Below are positions 48,310 to 56,398 of a stretch of DNA of 64,000 nt, piece after piece. The notes below the pieces were generated by a model. The model was not told the origin of the DNA. It did not search any database and was given only the letters and a program-made list of their open reading frames with translations. The translations under genes were made by a program, and so were the position numbers. Positions within the stretch are counted from its first letter, which is position 1. Every line of letters starts with the position of its first letter. Source of the DNA: JACVRM01 sp963839815. Lineage in GTDB: Bacteria; Actinomycetota; Thermoleophilia; Gaiellales; Gaiellaceae. The stretch is taken from assembly GCA_963839815.1 (NCBI GenBank), contig CAWIWF010000006.1, forward strand, positions 1,195,514 through 1,259,513, given 5' to 3'.

Positions 48310-49262
48310 GGGATCGAGCGGTACAGACGCAGGAACGTCGTGCGGAAGCCGCGCCGAGGCCAGAAGCGCGACGCCTCGAGGTTCGTCACCCGCCAGTCGA
48401 TCGCCAGCGCGGCGTGGCCTCGCGCCCGGGCCCAGGCAAAGGCCGTCTGCGTGAGTGCGCTGCCGGTGCCGGCGCCGCGCCGCTCCGGTCTGACGGCGAT
48501 CCACGCGAGCAAGCCCGCCTCGCCGACCCCGGCGAGCCCTGCGTGCATCGACGAGGCGTCGCAGGGGGCGAGATAGAGCGCCCCGGTGATCGTGCCGCCC
48601 TCCTCGGCGACGTAGACGCTGCGCCCGGGCTCGGCGAGCAGGCCGGCGATCTCGAGGCGCACCTCGTCGAGATCGGGATCCGCCGGCAGGCCCGAGAAGA
48701 CCGGCGCCGCCGCCTGGTGTTGCTCGAGCAGCGGGGCGAGCTCGACGAGCACGTCGAAGTCGACGTCGCCGGCCTCGCGCACGCCGGGCGCAGGCACCGC
48801 GTCGGCGGGCACGTCGGCGACGGCGAGCGCATGCTGCTGGCCGAAGCCGAGTCGGGACCATGCGTCCACGAGCGGGAGGTCGGCGGCCGGTACGACCGCG
48901 TAGTGCCGCGTGCGGCCCCCCTGCACCCAGCCGGCCGCTGCGGCGGCGTAGAGGTCGCGGATGTCCTCTGCCTCTCGCACGGCGTGGCCGGCCGCCTCGA
49001 CCCAGACGTTCGGCCCCCACGTCTCGTCGTCCCGGGAGACGCCGACGAGGTACGCCACCAGCCTGCCCTTCCGGAGGCCGGCGGCGCCCGCCGCGCCCGG
49101 CCGGGCGAGCAGCGCCTCGACCTCGGCGGCCGCGGCCTCCGCACGCTCGTAGCGGGCGGCGAGCAGCGGCTCCGCCTCGCGATGCCGGCGGTGACGCTCG
49201 GCGAGGAGCTCGCCCGCGCCTGCCAGGTGCTCCCCGCCGAAGGGGACGATCTCGAGCGGCAC
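48306..49262 (-). CDS. GNAT-family protein with two acetyltransferase domains
   Basis: The 318-aa protein has two GNAT folds in tandem. The C-terminal one carries the acetyl-CoA loop IAVRPERRGAGTGSALTQ and the closing NLEASRFWPRRGFRTTFLRLYR; the N-terminal one is degenerate. The start is taken as the GTG at 49262 (PLEIVPFGGEHL), 8 nt after a TAACGT -10 box. It is translationally coupled to the LarA-like gene, and together they may act on one pathway, which I cannot name. Confidence 0.78.
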   Translation of the reverse strand: MPLEIVPFGGEHLAGAGELLAERHRRHREAEPLLAARYERAEAAAAEVEALLARPGAAGAAGLRKGRLVAYLVGVSRDDETWGPNVWVEAAGHAVREAEDIRDLYAAAAAGWVQGGRTRHYAVVPAADLPLVDAWSRLGFGQQHALAVADVPADAVPAPGVREAGDVDFDVLVELAPLLEQHQAAAPVFSGLPADPDLDEVRLEIAGLLAEPGRSVYVAEEGGTITGALYLAPCDASSMHAGLAGVGEAGLLAWIAVRPERRGAGTGSALTQTAFAWARARGHAALAIDWRVTNLEASRFWPRRGFRTTFLRLYRSIP

Positions 49263-49268
49263 GGCGGC

Positions 49269-49320
49269 GCACGTTAGCGCCCGGGGACGCGGGGGCCGTG
49301 CGGGCACCGGCGACTAGACT
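49269..49320. promoter_or_regulatory. Divergent promoters of the GNAT gene and polA
   Basis: On the plus strand TAGACT at 49315-49320 lies 6 nt before the polA GTG. On the minus strand TAACGT lies 8 nt before the GTG at 49262. Both imply leaderless transcripts. No operator-like palindrome was noticed. Confidence 0.4.
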
Positions 49321-49326
49321 CGGCGC

Positions 49327-51882
49327 GTGTCGCCGAAGACGCTGACGGGCGCCGAGCTGCAGGTCGACGACGCCCCCGCGCGCGAGGCCGACCTCTTTCT
49401 CGTCGACGGCAACAACCTCGCCTACCGCGCCTTCTTCGCGCTGCCCGAGGAGCTCGCGACCAGCGAGGGTTTCCCGACCAACGCGCTGCTCGGCTTCACC
49501 AACATGCTCTTCAAGCTGCTGTCGGACTACCGGCCGAAGGGGGTCGCGGTGGCCTGGGACACGCGACCCGTGCACCGCGCGGCCATCTCGGAGGCGTACA
49601 AGTCCGAGCGGCGGCCGATGCCGGACCTGCTGCGCGAGCAGTTCCCGCACTTCCGCCCGATCGTGGAGGCCTTCGGCTACCGCAACCTCGAGTTCGAGGG
49701 GTGGGAGGCAGACGACGTCATCGCCACGCTCGCCACGCAGGCGGATGCGGCCGGCGTGAAGACCTGCGTGGTCTCGACCGACCGGGATGCCTTCCAGCTC
49801 GTCTCCGAGAACGTCTGCCTGATGATGACGCCGCGCGGCGTGAGCGACGTCCACGTCTACACGCCGGAGCGCGTCGAGGCCCGCTACGGCATTTCGCCGG
49901 AGCTCGTCCCCGACTTCATCGGGCTGAAGGGCGACACCTCCGACAACATCCCCGGCGTCCCCGGCATCGGCGACAAGACGGCCGGCCAGCTGATCGGCCA
50001 GTACGGCTCGCTCGAGGAGGTGCTCGAGCACGTCGACGAGCTAACGCCGGCGCGCTCGAAGGCGCTCCGCGAGCACGCCGACCAGGCGCGCGAGGCCAAG
50101 CAGCTGGCGACCATGCGCCGCGACCTCGACCTGGGCTGCGATCCGGCTGAGCTGGTGCTGGCTCCGCCCGACCGCTCGACGCTCAACGAGATGTTCCGCC
50201 GCTTCGAGTTCCGCAACCTGCTCGGCCGTGTGGACGAGCTGGAGGCCGCACTGCCGTCTGCGGTTCCGCAGCTGACGCGCGAGCGCCTTCCGTGGCGCGA
50301 GGGCGAGCTGCCTTCGACGGCTGGGCTGGCCGGCATCGCGGTGCTCGGAGACCGCATGGCCGTCGCCACCGAGGACGGAGTCACCGTGGCACCCCTCCAG
50401 CTCGACCGGATCCGCGGAGCCGCGCTGGTCGCGCACGACGCCAAGGCGCAGGGCGTGCGGGCGAGCGAGGACACGCTGCTCGCCGCGTACCTGATCGAGC
50501 CCGGGCGGGCGACGTACGAGCTGGACGACCTGGCAGCCGAGTACGACGTCGACGTCACGCTCGACCCACCGGCGGAGGAGGAGACGACGGCGCTGGTGCG
50601 GGCGGCCGCCGTCCCGCTGCGGCTGATCGGTCCTCTGCGCGCTCGACTCGAGGAGCGCGGTGCGGAGCGGCTCTACCGTGAGGTCGAGCTGCCGCTCACC
50701 GGCGTGCTCGCCGACATGGAGCGGGTGGGCGTCCGCATCGACACCTACCGCATGGGCGAGATCACCGCGCGGCTCGCCGACCGGCTCGAGGAGCTCGAGG
50801 CCACCGCCTTCGAGCTCGCCGGCGGGGAGTTTCTGATCGGCTCGACGCAGCAGGTGGCGCGCGTGCTCTTCGAGCAGCTGAAGCTGACGCCGGGGCGCAA
50901 GGGCAAGACCGGCTACTCGACCGACACGCGTGTGCTGCGCACGATTCGGCACGAGCACGCGATCGTGGCCGTGATCGAGGAGTGGCGCGAGTACTCGAAG
51001 CTGCTGAACACGTACCTGGGCCCGCTGCCGAGCCTGATCGGCGAGGACGGGCGGCTGCACACGACCATCAACCAGACCGTCGCCTCCACCGGCCGGCTCT
51101 CGACGACGAACCCGAACCTCCAGGCGATCCCGATACGCACGGACCTGGGCCGGGAGATCCGTTCTGCATTCGTCGCGGAGCAGGGCTCGAAGCTGCTCTC
51201 GGCCGACTACTCGCAGATCGAGCTGCGCATCCTCGCGCACGTCTCGGGTGAGCCGAAGCTGCGGGAGGCGTTCGCACGCGGCGAGGACATCCACGCGGCG
51301 ACGGCGGCCGAGGTGCTCGGCAAGGACCGGGCGACGCTGACGACCGCGGAGCGCTCGGTGGCGAAGATGATCAACTTCGGCATCGTCTACGGCATCTCGG
51401 CGTTCGGCCTGTCCGAGAACCTCGAGATCCCGCGCGAGCAGGCGCAGGAGTACATCGACGCCTATCTGGCGCGGTTCCCGCACGTCCAGGACTTCATCGA
51501 GCGCACGATCGAAGAGGCGGAGCGCGACGGCTACGTGACGAGCCTGCTCGGCCGGCGACGTCCCGTCCCGGAGATCCGCACCCGGAACCGGGCGACGCGT
51601 GCTCTCGGCGAGCGCCTGGCCGTCAACTTCGTGATGCAGGGCTCGAACGCGGACATCATCAAGGTGGCGATGATCGCCATCCACCGGCGCCTGCGCGATG
51701 AGGGCCGCAGCGCGAAGCTGGTGCTGCAGGTGCACGACGAGCTGCTGCTCGAGGTACCCGAGCGGGAGGTGAGCGCCGTGCGCGAGCTCGTCCGTGGAGA
51801 GATGTGCAGCGCCTACGAGCTCGACCCGCCGCTGGCCGTCGACGTCGGCGCCGGCGACGACTGGGCCGACGCGAAGCGCTAG
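49327..51882 (+). CDS. polA: DNA polymerase I
   Basis: PolA fills gaps and removes RNA primers. The 851-aa protein has the 5'-3' exonuclease (LFLVDGNNLAYRAFFALP and EGWEADDVIATLA, residues about 20-310). A degraded 3'-5' exonuclease-like region follows without the DxE metal residues. The polymerase domain has ADYSQIELRILAHVSGE (motif A), RSVAKMINFGIVYGIS (motif B) and QVHDELLLEVP (motif C). Loss of proofreading residues is usual for actinobacterial PolA. Confidence 0.96.
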   Translation: MSPKTLTGAELQVDDAPAREADLFLVDGNNLAYRAFFALPEELATSEGFPTNALLGFTNMLFKLLSDYRPKGVAVAWDTRPVHRAAISEAYKSERRPMPDLLREQFPHFRPIVEAFGYRNLEFEGWEADDVIATLATQADAAGVKTCVVSTDRDAFQLVSENVCLMMTPRGVSDVHVYTPERVEARYGISPELVPDFIGLKGDTSDNIPGVPGIGDKTAGQLIGQYGSLEEVLEHVDELTPARSKALREHADQAREAKQLATMRRDLDLGCDPAELVLAPPDRSTLNEMFRRFEFRNLLGRVDELEAALPSAVPQLTRERLPWREGELPSTAGLAGIAVLGDRMAVATEDGVTVAPLQLDRIRGAALVAHDAKAQGVRASEDTLLAAYLIEPGRATYELDDLAAEYDVDVTLDPPAEEETTALVRAAAVPLRLIGPLRARLEERGAERLYREVELPLTGVLADMERVGVRIDTYRMGEITARLADRLEELEATAFELAGGEFLIGSTQQVARVLFEQLKLTPGRKGKTGYSTDTRVLRTIRHEHAIVAVIEEWREYSKLLNTYLGPLPSLIGEDGRLHTTINQTVASTGRLSTTNPNLQAIPIRTDLGREIRSAFVAEQGSKLLSADYSQIELRILAHVSGEPKLREAFARGEDIHAATAAEVLGKDRATLTTAERSVAKMINFGIVYGISAFGLSENLEIPREQAQEYIDAYLARFPHVQDFIERTIEEAERDGYVTSLLGRRRPVPEIRTRNRATRALGERLAVNFVMQGSNADIIKVAMIAIHRRLRDEGRSAKLVLQVHDELLLEVPEREVSAVRELVRGEMCSAYELDPPLAVDVGAGDDWADAKR

Positions 51883-51951
51883 ATACGCCCCGATCCTCGC
51901 GGTTTCACCGAACGGTCTCCCCTTCAAGACATGGACGCTCCCGAGACCGAA

Positions 51952-52010
51952 TAGAGTGGTCGTCGGCGTCCGGGGAGACGCCCAGGAGAAAGGGAGGGGA
52001 CAGAGTCTCG
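51952..52010 (+). promoter_or_regulatory. Promoter and 5' leader of the phosphodiesterase/5'-nucleotidase gene
   Basis: A TAGAGT -10 box at 51952-51957 suggests a start near 51965, giving a leader of about 190 nt before the main gene. A perfect 6-bp hairpin GGCGTC/GACGCC with a 6-base loop lies in the first 25 nt. The rest contains two small overlapping ORFs. No known riboswitch pattern was recognised. Confidence 0.35.
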
Positions 52011-52130
52011 ATGCGCTGCCCGCTGCTGCGGCACGCGCCGTTCGGGCGCGATTACCCGGCTCCGCGCCTGCGGTGGCCAGCTCCGGGAGCAGCGGCTCTC
52101 CCACGACACGAGAGAGGGAGATTCAGCTGA
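52011..52130 (+). CDS. Possible upstream small ORF 1
   Basis: A 39-codon ORF (starting MRCPLLRHAPFGRDYPAPRL) follows a purine-rich GGGAGGGG about 10 nt upstream. It ends at TGA, overlapping the ATG of the next small ORF as TGATG. It is rich in Pro and Arg. It may be a regulatory leader whose translation passes ribosomes on to the main gene, but coding is not proven. Confidence 0.3.
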   Translation: MRCPLLRHAPFGRDYPAPRLRWPAPGAAALPRHERGRFS

Positions 52131-52156
52131 TGACGACACAGGATTGCTCGCCATGA
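52130..52156 (+). CDS. Possible upstream small ORF 2
   Basis: An eight-residue ORF (MTTQDCSP) starts inside the stop of small ORF 1 and ends by ATGA overlap with the start of the large downstream gene. The chain TGATG then ATGA would couple translation of all three frames. Its single cysteine codon could sense cysteine, but that is speculation. Confidence 0.3.
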   Translation: MTTQDCSP

Positions 52157-55100
52157 GGCGAGCCACGCTGGTTCTGGCCCTCGTGGCCATGGTTGCGGGC
52201 GGTGCGGTCGCCGGCTCCGCGGGCTCGTCGGGCCCCAAGGACACCGAGAAGGAGATGAAGCCGCTGGTCGACCGGGCGGTGTTCTTCGCCGCCGACGGCC
52301 TGCGGCAGGACCTCGTTGCGAAGTACGGGAAGCACACGCGCGAGCTGCGCCACTTCCTCAAGCACGGCGCCTCGGCATCGGGAGGGGGCCTGCTCACTCA
52401 GGCGCCGCCCAACACGGGCGCCGGCTGGTACAGCCTCGCGACCGGTGCCTGGCCGGGCACACACGGTTCCACGAACAACACCTTCCACATCAACGGCCAG
52501 CCGTTCGGCAATCGGACGTCGGCCTTCGACACGAATGCGCTGCAGGCCGAGTCGATCGCCCAGGCAGCCGAGCGCGGCGGGCTCAAGGTCGCGCAGGTCG
52601 AATGGGCGGGCGGCCGCAACGCTGCCATCCAGGGGCCGACGATCGACTTCCGCTCCTTCCTCTCAGGACGAGGGGTCGCGACGAACTTCATCGGCGGTGG
52701 CGGCTTCCTGGACGACGTTCCGTTCATCACCTCGTTCGGGCTCCAGTTCGACCATCCGAGCGGGTACGCCGGCCAGGCTCCGTTCCCGGCAGCCGCTCCG
52801 AAGCCGGCGACCGGCTGGACGGGCAAGCTCCCGAAGAGCGACAGCCCGCCCATGGAGATGCGGCTGCGCGTGCTCGACTTCGGCGTCGACAAGTACGGCC
52901 TCAACGCGTACATCTACGACAGCAAGAAGGACAAGAAGACGGGCTACGACCGGGTGCTCTTCTCGCGGTCGAAAAACGCCGACGAGGCCGTCGCCGACCT
53001 GGGCAAGGGCGAGTGGGGGGACGTCAAGGTCACGATCCAGGGCGGGTCGCTCGACGGCAAGACGGCGGGCATGCTCGTCCGCGTCGAGGAGCTCAGCTCC
53101 GACCTGTCGCGCGTGCGCCTCTTCCACACCTCCGTCAGCCGCGCGATCGCCAGCTGGCCCGCGTGGCCAGGGGAGAAGGGCTTCAGCGGCGACTTCGCCG
53201 AATACCTGGCCCAGGAGTTCCCCACCTCGACGGCCGCCGACTTCGCGGTGCTCGAGGCGGGCATCGTCTCGGAGGAGACGTACGTGGAGCAGGGCCTCTA
53301 CTGGAAGACAGCCCACGAGCCCATGCTCGAGTACGTCGCCAAGACCTACAAGCCGGACCTGCTGCTCGTCGGCATGCCGACCACAGACGAGTTCCAGCAC
53401 CAGTTCCTCGGGCTCGTCTCGCCGACGCTGCCGAGCGGCGACCCCAATCCCGCCTACGACGACGTCGAGCTCGACGGCGTGCCCGACGGGCGCGTCGACG
53501 AGCGGGAGGAGTTCATCCGCACGGCATACGAGGAGGCCGACGACGTCCTGCACACGGCGCGCAAGCTGCTCAAGGGCGACCCGACGACCTTCGTCGCCTC
53601 CGACCACGGCTTTGCGCCGCAGTTCCTCGCCATCGACGCGAGCAAGCCGCTTGTCGACCTCGGGCTGCTCTCCAAGCCGCAGACCTCGAACTGCCGGCCA
53701 GCGTCGGGCGAGACGATCGGCAAGGCGAAGGCCTGCTGGGCGGGCGGTGCCGTGCAGATCTACCTGAACGTCGCCGGCCGTGACCCCGCGGGCGGCGGCT
53801 TCCAGCAGGTCGCAGCGGCCGACATGGCTGCCACGGTGGCCGCGGTGAAGGCGACCTACCTCGGGCTCGCCGACCCGAACGACTGGACGCACGACGGCTC
53901 GCCCGAGGGCTGGAAGATGATGGATCGCGCTTTCACGAAGGCAGAGGCGCGTGCGATCCCGAACGGGCCGGGGACGACGACCGACATGGCGCACCCGACG
54001 AGGACGGGCGACGTGGTCGCGTTCTCGTACCCGCCCTATCAGTTCGATGCTGCGACCCCCGGCGCGCTGGTCTCGCCGTCGCACTTCTTCGGCCAGCACG
54101 GCTACGTGCCCGACATCCAGAACCTCGCTGCGAACGTCAACATGCGGGCCACGTTCCTGGCGGACGGCAAGAAGATCGAGAAGGGCGAGGTCAGGGCCCG
54201 GACGATCGACCTGGCCCCGACGCTCGCGTTCATGCTCGGTATCCCTGAGCCGGAGCACAGCGAGGGGCGGGTGCTGCTCGAGGTGGTCAAGGGCGGCGAC
54301 AAGTACACCCCGGTCTCGATCGTCGGGCTGAACGACTTCCACGGTCAGCTCGACCCGACGACCTTCGCGTTCGACGGTCTCAATCAGCCGGTCGGCGGCG
54401 CGTCGATCCTCGCCACGCTGTTCGATCAGGAGCTGGCCGCGCTGCCGGGGCCGGGGCTGATCCTGGCCGCGGGCGACAACGTGGGGGCCTCGCCGCCGAA
54501 CTCCGGGCTGCTCGAGGATCGTCCCGCGATCGACGTCGAGAACGCGTGGGGGCTCGATGCCACGTCCTACGGGAACCACGAGTTCGACTACGGCGTCGCC
54601 CGGCTGCTGATGCAGCAGGCGCGGGCGGACTTCCCGTTCCTCGCGACGAACATCGTCGAGACCGCCACCGGCAAGCTGCCGCCCTGGGTGACGCCGTCCG
54701 TGGTCTTCGACGTCAATGGCGTGGAGGTCGGCGTGATCGGCGCCGAGCTCGAGAACACTCCGGAGCTGGTCTCTGCGGGCGCGACGGCAGGCCTGACCTT
54801 CCTGCCCGAGGCGCCCCGGATCGCCGCCGAGTCCGAGCGGCTGCGAAAGCTCGGCGTCGACGTCCAGATCGTGGTCATCCACCAGGGGACGAACCTCGGC
54901 CGCAACCCGGCCGGGGCCGTTGCAGGCGTGCCCTGGGAGGGGCCGATCCTCCAGATCGCCGACGAGCTCCAGCCGACGACGGTCGACGCGATGATCGTCG
55001 GGCACACGCACCGCATCTCCAACCTGATGCGGGGCGACATCCTCATCACCGAGGGCATCAACGCCGGCGTCAGCTACTCGGTGCTGCAGCTCATGGTCGA

Positions 55101-55863
55101 CAAGAAGGGCGACGTCGCCTGGGCAGGCGGAGCGACGCGGATCGCCAAAAACCTCGGCGTCGCCAGGCGCGCCGACGTGCAGGCGATCGTCGACGACGCC
55201 AATGCCCAGACCGCGGTCCTCCGCAATCAGGTGATCGGCACGCAGGCGAACGACATCCTGCGTGACCCCGCCCGCCTCCACGAGTCGGAGATGGGCAACC
55301 TGGTCACCGACGCCATGCGTACGAAGTACCCGGGCGTCGACGCGGCGTACACGAACTCCGGCGGCCTCCGGGCCAACCTGCTCTTCGCGCCTCCGAGCGC
55401 GGGCGAGCTGCCCGGCGAGATCACCTGGGGCGAGATGTTCTCCGTGCTGCCCTTCGGGAACCGCACGGTGATCTTCACCCTGACCGGAGCGCACCTGCAG
55501 TCGGCGTTCCTGAACGGCTTCACCCCGTTCTGCAACCCGGGCTTCGCCGGCGGGACCGGGCGCTTTCCGCAGGTCTCCGGCCTGAAGGTGACGTTCCACT
55601 GCACCGGCCTCACGCCCGTCGTCGACGGCATCTGGAAGGCGCCGGCAGGGCCGGCGGGACCGCTGACGCCCATCGGGCCAGCCGACACCGTGCGGCTGGT
55701 GACGAACGACTTCATGTACACGGGCGGCGACGGCTACACGGCCTTCGCCAACGGCACGAACGTCGCGCAACCGGGCGACGACCTCCTGCAGGTGACGATC
55801 GAGTACGTCGCGGCGAACTCGCCCGTCGACCCGGTCGTGGAGGGGCGGATCGTCGGCCCCTAG
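52153..55863 (+). CDS. Secreted type I phosphodiesterase fused to 5'-nucleotidase
   Basis: The 1,236-aa protein begins with a signal peptide (LVLALVAMVAGGAVAGSAG). Residues about 40-700 form an alkaline-phosphatase-superfamily phosphodiesterase: VFFAADGLRQDL, the nucleophile threonine in SLATGAWPGTHGS, and SDHGFAP for metal binding. Residues about 715-990 are a calcineurin-like metallophosphatase (GLNDFHGQLDP, AAGDNVGASPP, YGNHEFDYG, VGHTHRIS). The rest is the 5'-nucleotidase C-terminal domain with NSGGLRANL and EMFSVLPFGN. The two enzymes in one chain could turn extracellular nucleotides or nucleotide-sugars into nucleosides and phosphate. Confidence 0.9.
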   Translation: MRRATLVLALVAMVAGGAVAGSAGSSGPKDTEKEMKPLVDRAVFFAADGLRQDLVAKYGKHTRELRHFLKHGASASGGGLLTQAPPNTGAGWYSLATGAWPGTHGSTNNTFHINGQPFGNRTSAFDTNALQAESIAQAAERGGLKVAQVEWAGGRNAAIQGPTIDFRSFLSGRGVATNFIGGGGFLDDVPFITSFGLQFDHPSGYAGQAPFPAAAPKPATGWTGKLPKSDSPPMEMRLRVLDFGVDKYGLNAYIYDSKKDKKTGYDRVLFSRSKNADEAVADLGKGEWGDVKVTIQGGSLDGKTAGMLVRVEELSSDLSRVRLFHTSVSRAIASWPAWPGEKGFSGDFAEYLAQEFPTSTAADFAVLEAGIVSEETYVEQGLYWKTAHEPMLEYVAKTYKPDLLLVGMPTTDEFQHQFLGLVSPTLPSGDPNPAYDDVELDGVPDGRVDEREEFIRTAYEEADDVLHTARKLLKGDPTTFVASDHGFAPQFLAIDASKPLVDLGLLSKPQTSNCRPASGETIGKAKACWAGGAVQIYLNVAGRDPAGGGFQQVAAADMAATVAAVKATYLGLADPNDWTHDGSPEGWKMMDRAFTKAEARAIPNGPGTTTDMAHPTRTGDVVAFSYPPYQFDAATPGALVSPSHFFGQHGYVPDIQNLAANVNMRATFLADGKKIEKGEVRARTIDLAPTLAFMLGIPEPEHSEGRVLLEVVKGGDKYTPVSIVGLNDFHGQLDPTTFAFDGLNQPVGGASILATLFDQELAALPGPGLILAAGDNVGASPPNSGLLEDRPAIDVENAWGLDATSYGNHEFDYGVARLLMQQARADFPFLATNIVETATGKLPPWVTPSVVFDVNGVEVGVIGAELENTPELVSAGATAGLTFLPEAPRIAAESERLRKLGVDVQIVVIHQGTNLGRNPAGAVAGVPWEGPILQIADELQPTTVDAMIVGHTHRISNLMRGDILITEGINAGVSYSVLQLMVDKKGDVAWAGGATRIAKNLGVARRADVQAIVDDANAQTAVLRNQVIGTQANDILRDPARLHESEMGNLVTDAMRTKYPGVDAAYTNSGGLRANLLFAPPSAGELPGEITWGEMFSVLPFGNRTVIFTLTGAHLQSAFLNGFTPFCNPGFAGGTGRFPQVSGLKVTFHCTGLTPVVDGIWKAPAGPAGPLTPIGPADTVRLVTNDFMYTGGDGYTAFANGTNVAQPGDDLLQVTIEYVAANSPVDPVVEGRIVGP

Positions 55864-55886
55864 GGCCGAGGGAAGCCACGCAGCTC

Positions 55887-55919
55887 AGCGGGGAGGGCCG
55901 GACTGCGGCCCTCCCCGCT
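55887..55919 (+). terminator. Strong hairpin terminator after the 5'-nucleotidase gene
   Basis: A perfect 14-bp stem, AGCGGGGAGGGCCG with its exact complement, encloses the loop gactg. It starts 24 bp after the stop codon. There is no T-run, as in many actinobacterial terminators. Confidence 0.75.
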
Positions 55920-55945
55920 CACCGCCGGGGAGCACGCCGCAGCAA

Positions 55946-56364
55946 GCGACGCCTGCGCCGCAGAGGGGCGCGAGGGGGTGTCGTTGGCCGGATTGCGGTG
56001 TTTTCGGCGGAGGCGACGCTTTGCTCGCCGCAGCCACGTCGCGGCCTCGGCGCGTCTGACTCGTAGGGGACCGGCGTGCCGCGCAGCGCTGGAGGGGGGA
56101 GCTCGAGGGGGGAACCAGCCGTTCCCGCCTCGAAAGCGAGCGACGCCTGCGCCGCCCAGCGGCGCGAGGGGGTGTCGTTGGCCGGATTGCGGTGTTTTCG
56201 GCGGAGGCGACGCTTTGCTCGCCGCAGCCACGTCGCGGCCTCGGCGCGTCTGACTCGTAGGGGACCGGCGTGCCGCGCAGCGCTGGAGGGGGGAGCTCGA
56301 GGGGGGAACCAGCCGTTCCCGCCTCGAAAGCCAGCGACGCCTGCGCCGCCCAGCGGCGCAGGCG
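55946..56364 (+). repeat. 194-bp direct tandem repeat, two copies plus a partial third
   Basis: The unit beginning gcgacgcctgcgccgc occurs at 55946, 56140 and 56334, exactly 194 bp apart. Copies 1 and 2 are nearly identical over their full length and differ visibly near the start (cagagg against cccagc) and at single bases. The third copy is only about 30 bp and ends in a perfect 12-bp hairpin CGCCTGCGCCGC/GCGGCGCAGGCG with a 3-base loop. Because 194 is not a multiple of three, no frame is kept between copies and coding is unlikely. The array lies between a terminator and the rpsA promoter. Confidence 0.85.
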
Positions 56365-56380
56365 AGCGAAATCCCAGGGC

Positions 56381-56386
56381 TATACT
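56381..56386 (+). promoter_or_regulatory. -10 box of rpsA
   Basis: TATACT lies 12 nt before the rpsA ATG, immediately after the tandem-repeat array. The leader would be only a few nucleotides long. No ribosome site is evident. Confidence 0.5.
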
Positions 56387-56398
56387 GATCGACCGCCT

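Noticed and set aside
46804..50031. A 1,075-codon minus-strand frame running through polA
   Set aside because: Only the part from 48309 to 46804 is a real (LarA-like) protein; the rest is antisense to the GNAT and polA genes.
51952..52152. A known riboswitch in the long leader
   Set aside because: No signature of SAM, cobalamin, TPP, FMN, glycine, c-di-GMP or c-di-AMP riboswitches could be recognised by eye.
52663..55770. A 1,035-codon frame antisense to the phosphodiesterase/5'-nucleotidase gene
   Set aside because: It is a shadow of a well-supported gene with all its motifs on the plus strand.
55946..56364. The 194-bp repeat as a CRISPR array or coding repeat
   Set aside because: The units are adjacent with no unique spacers, no cas genes are near, and 194 is not a multiple of three, so the frame changes in each copy.
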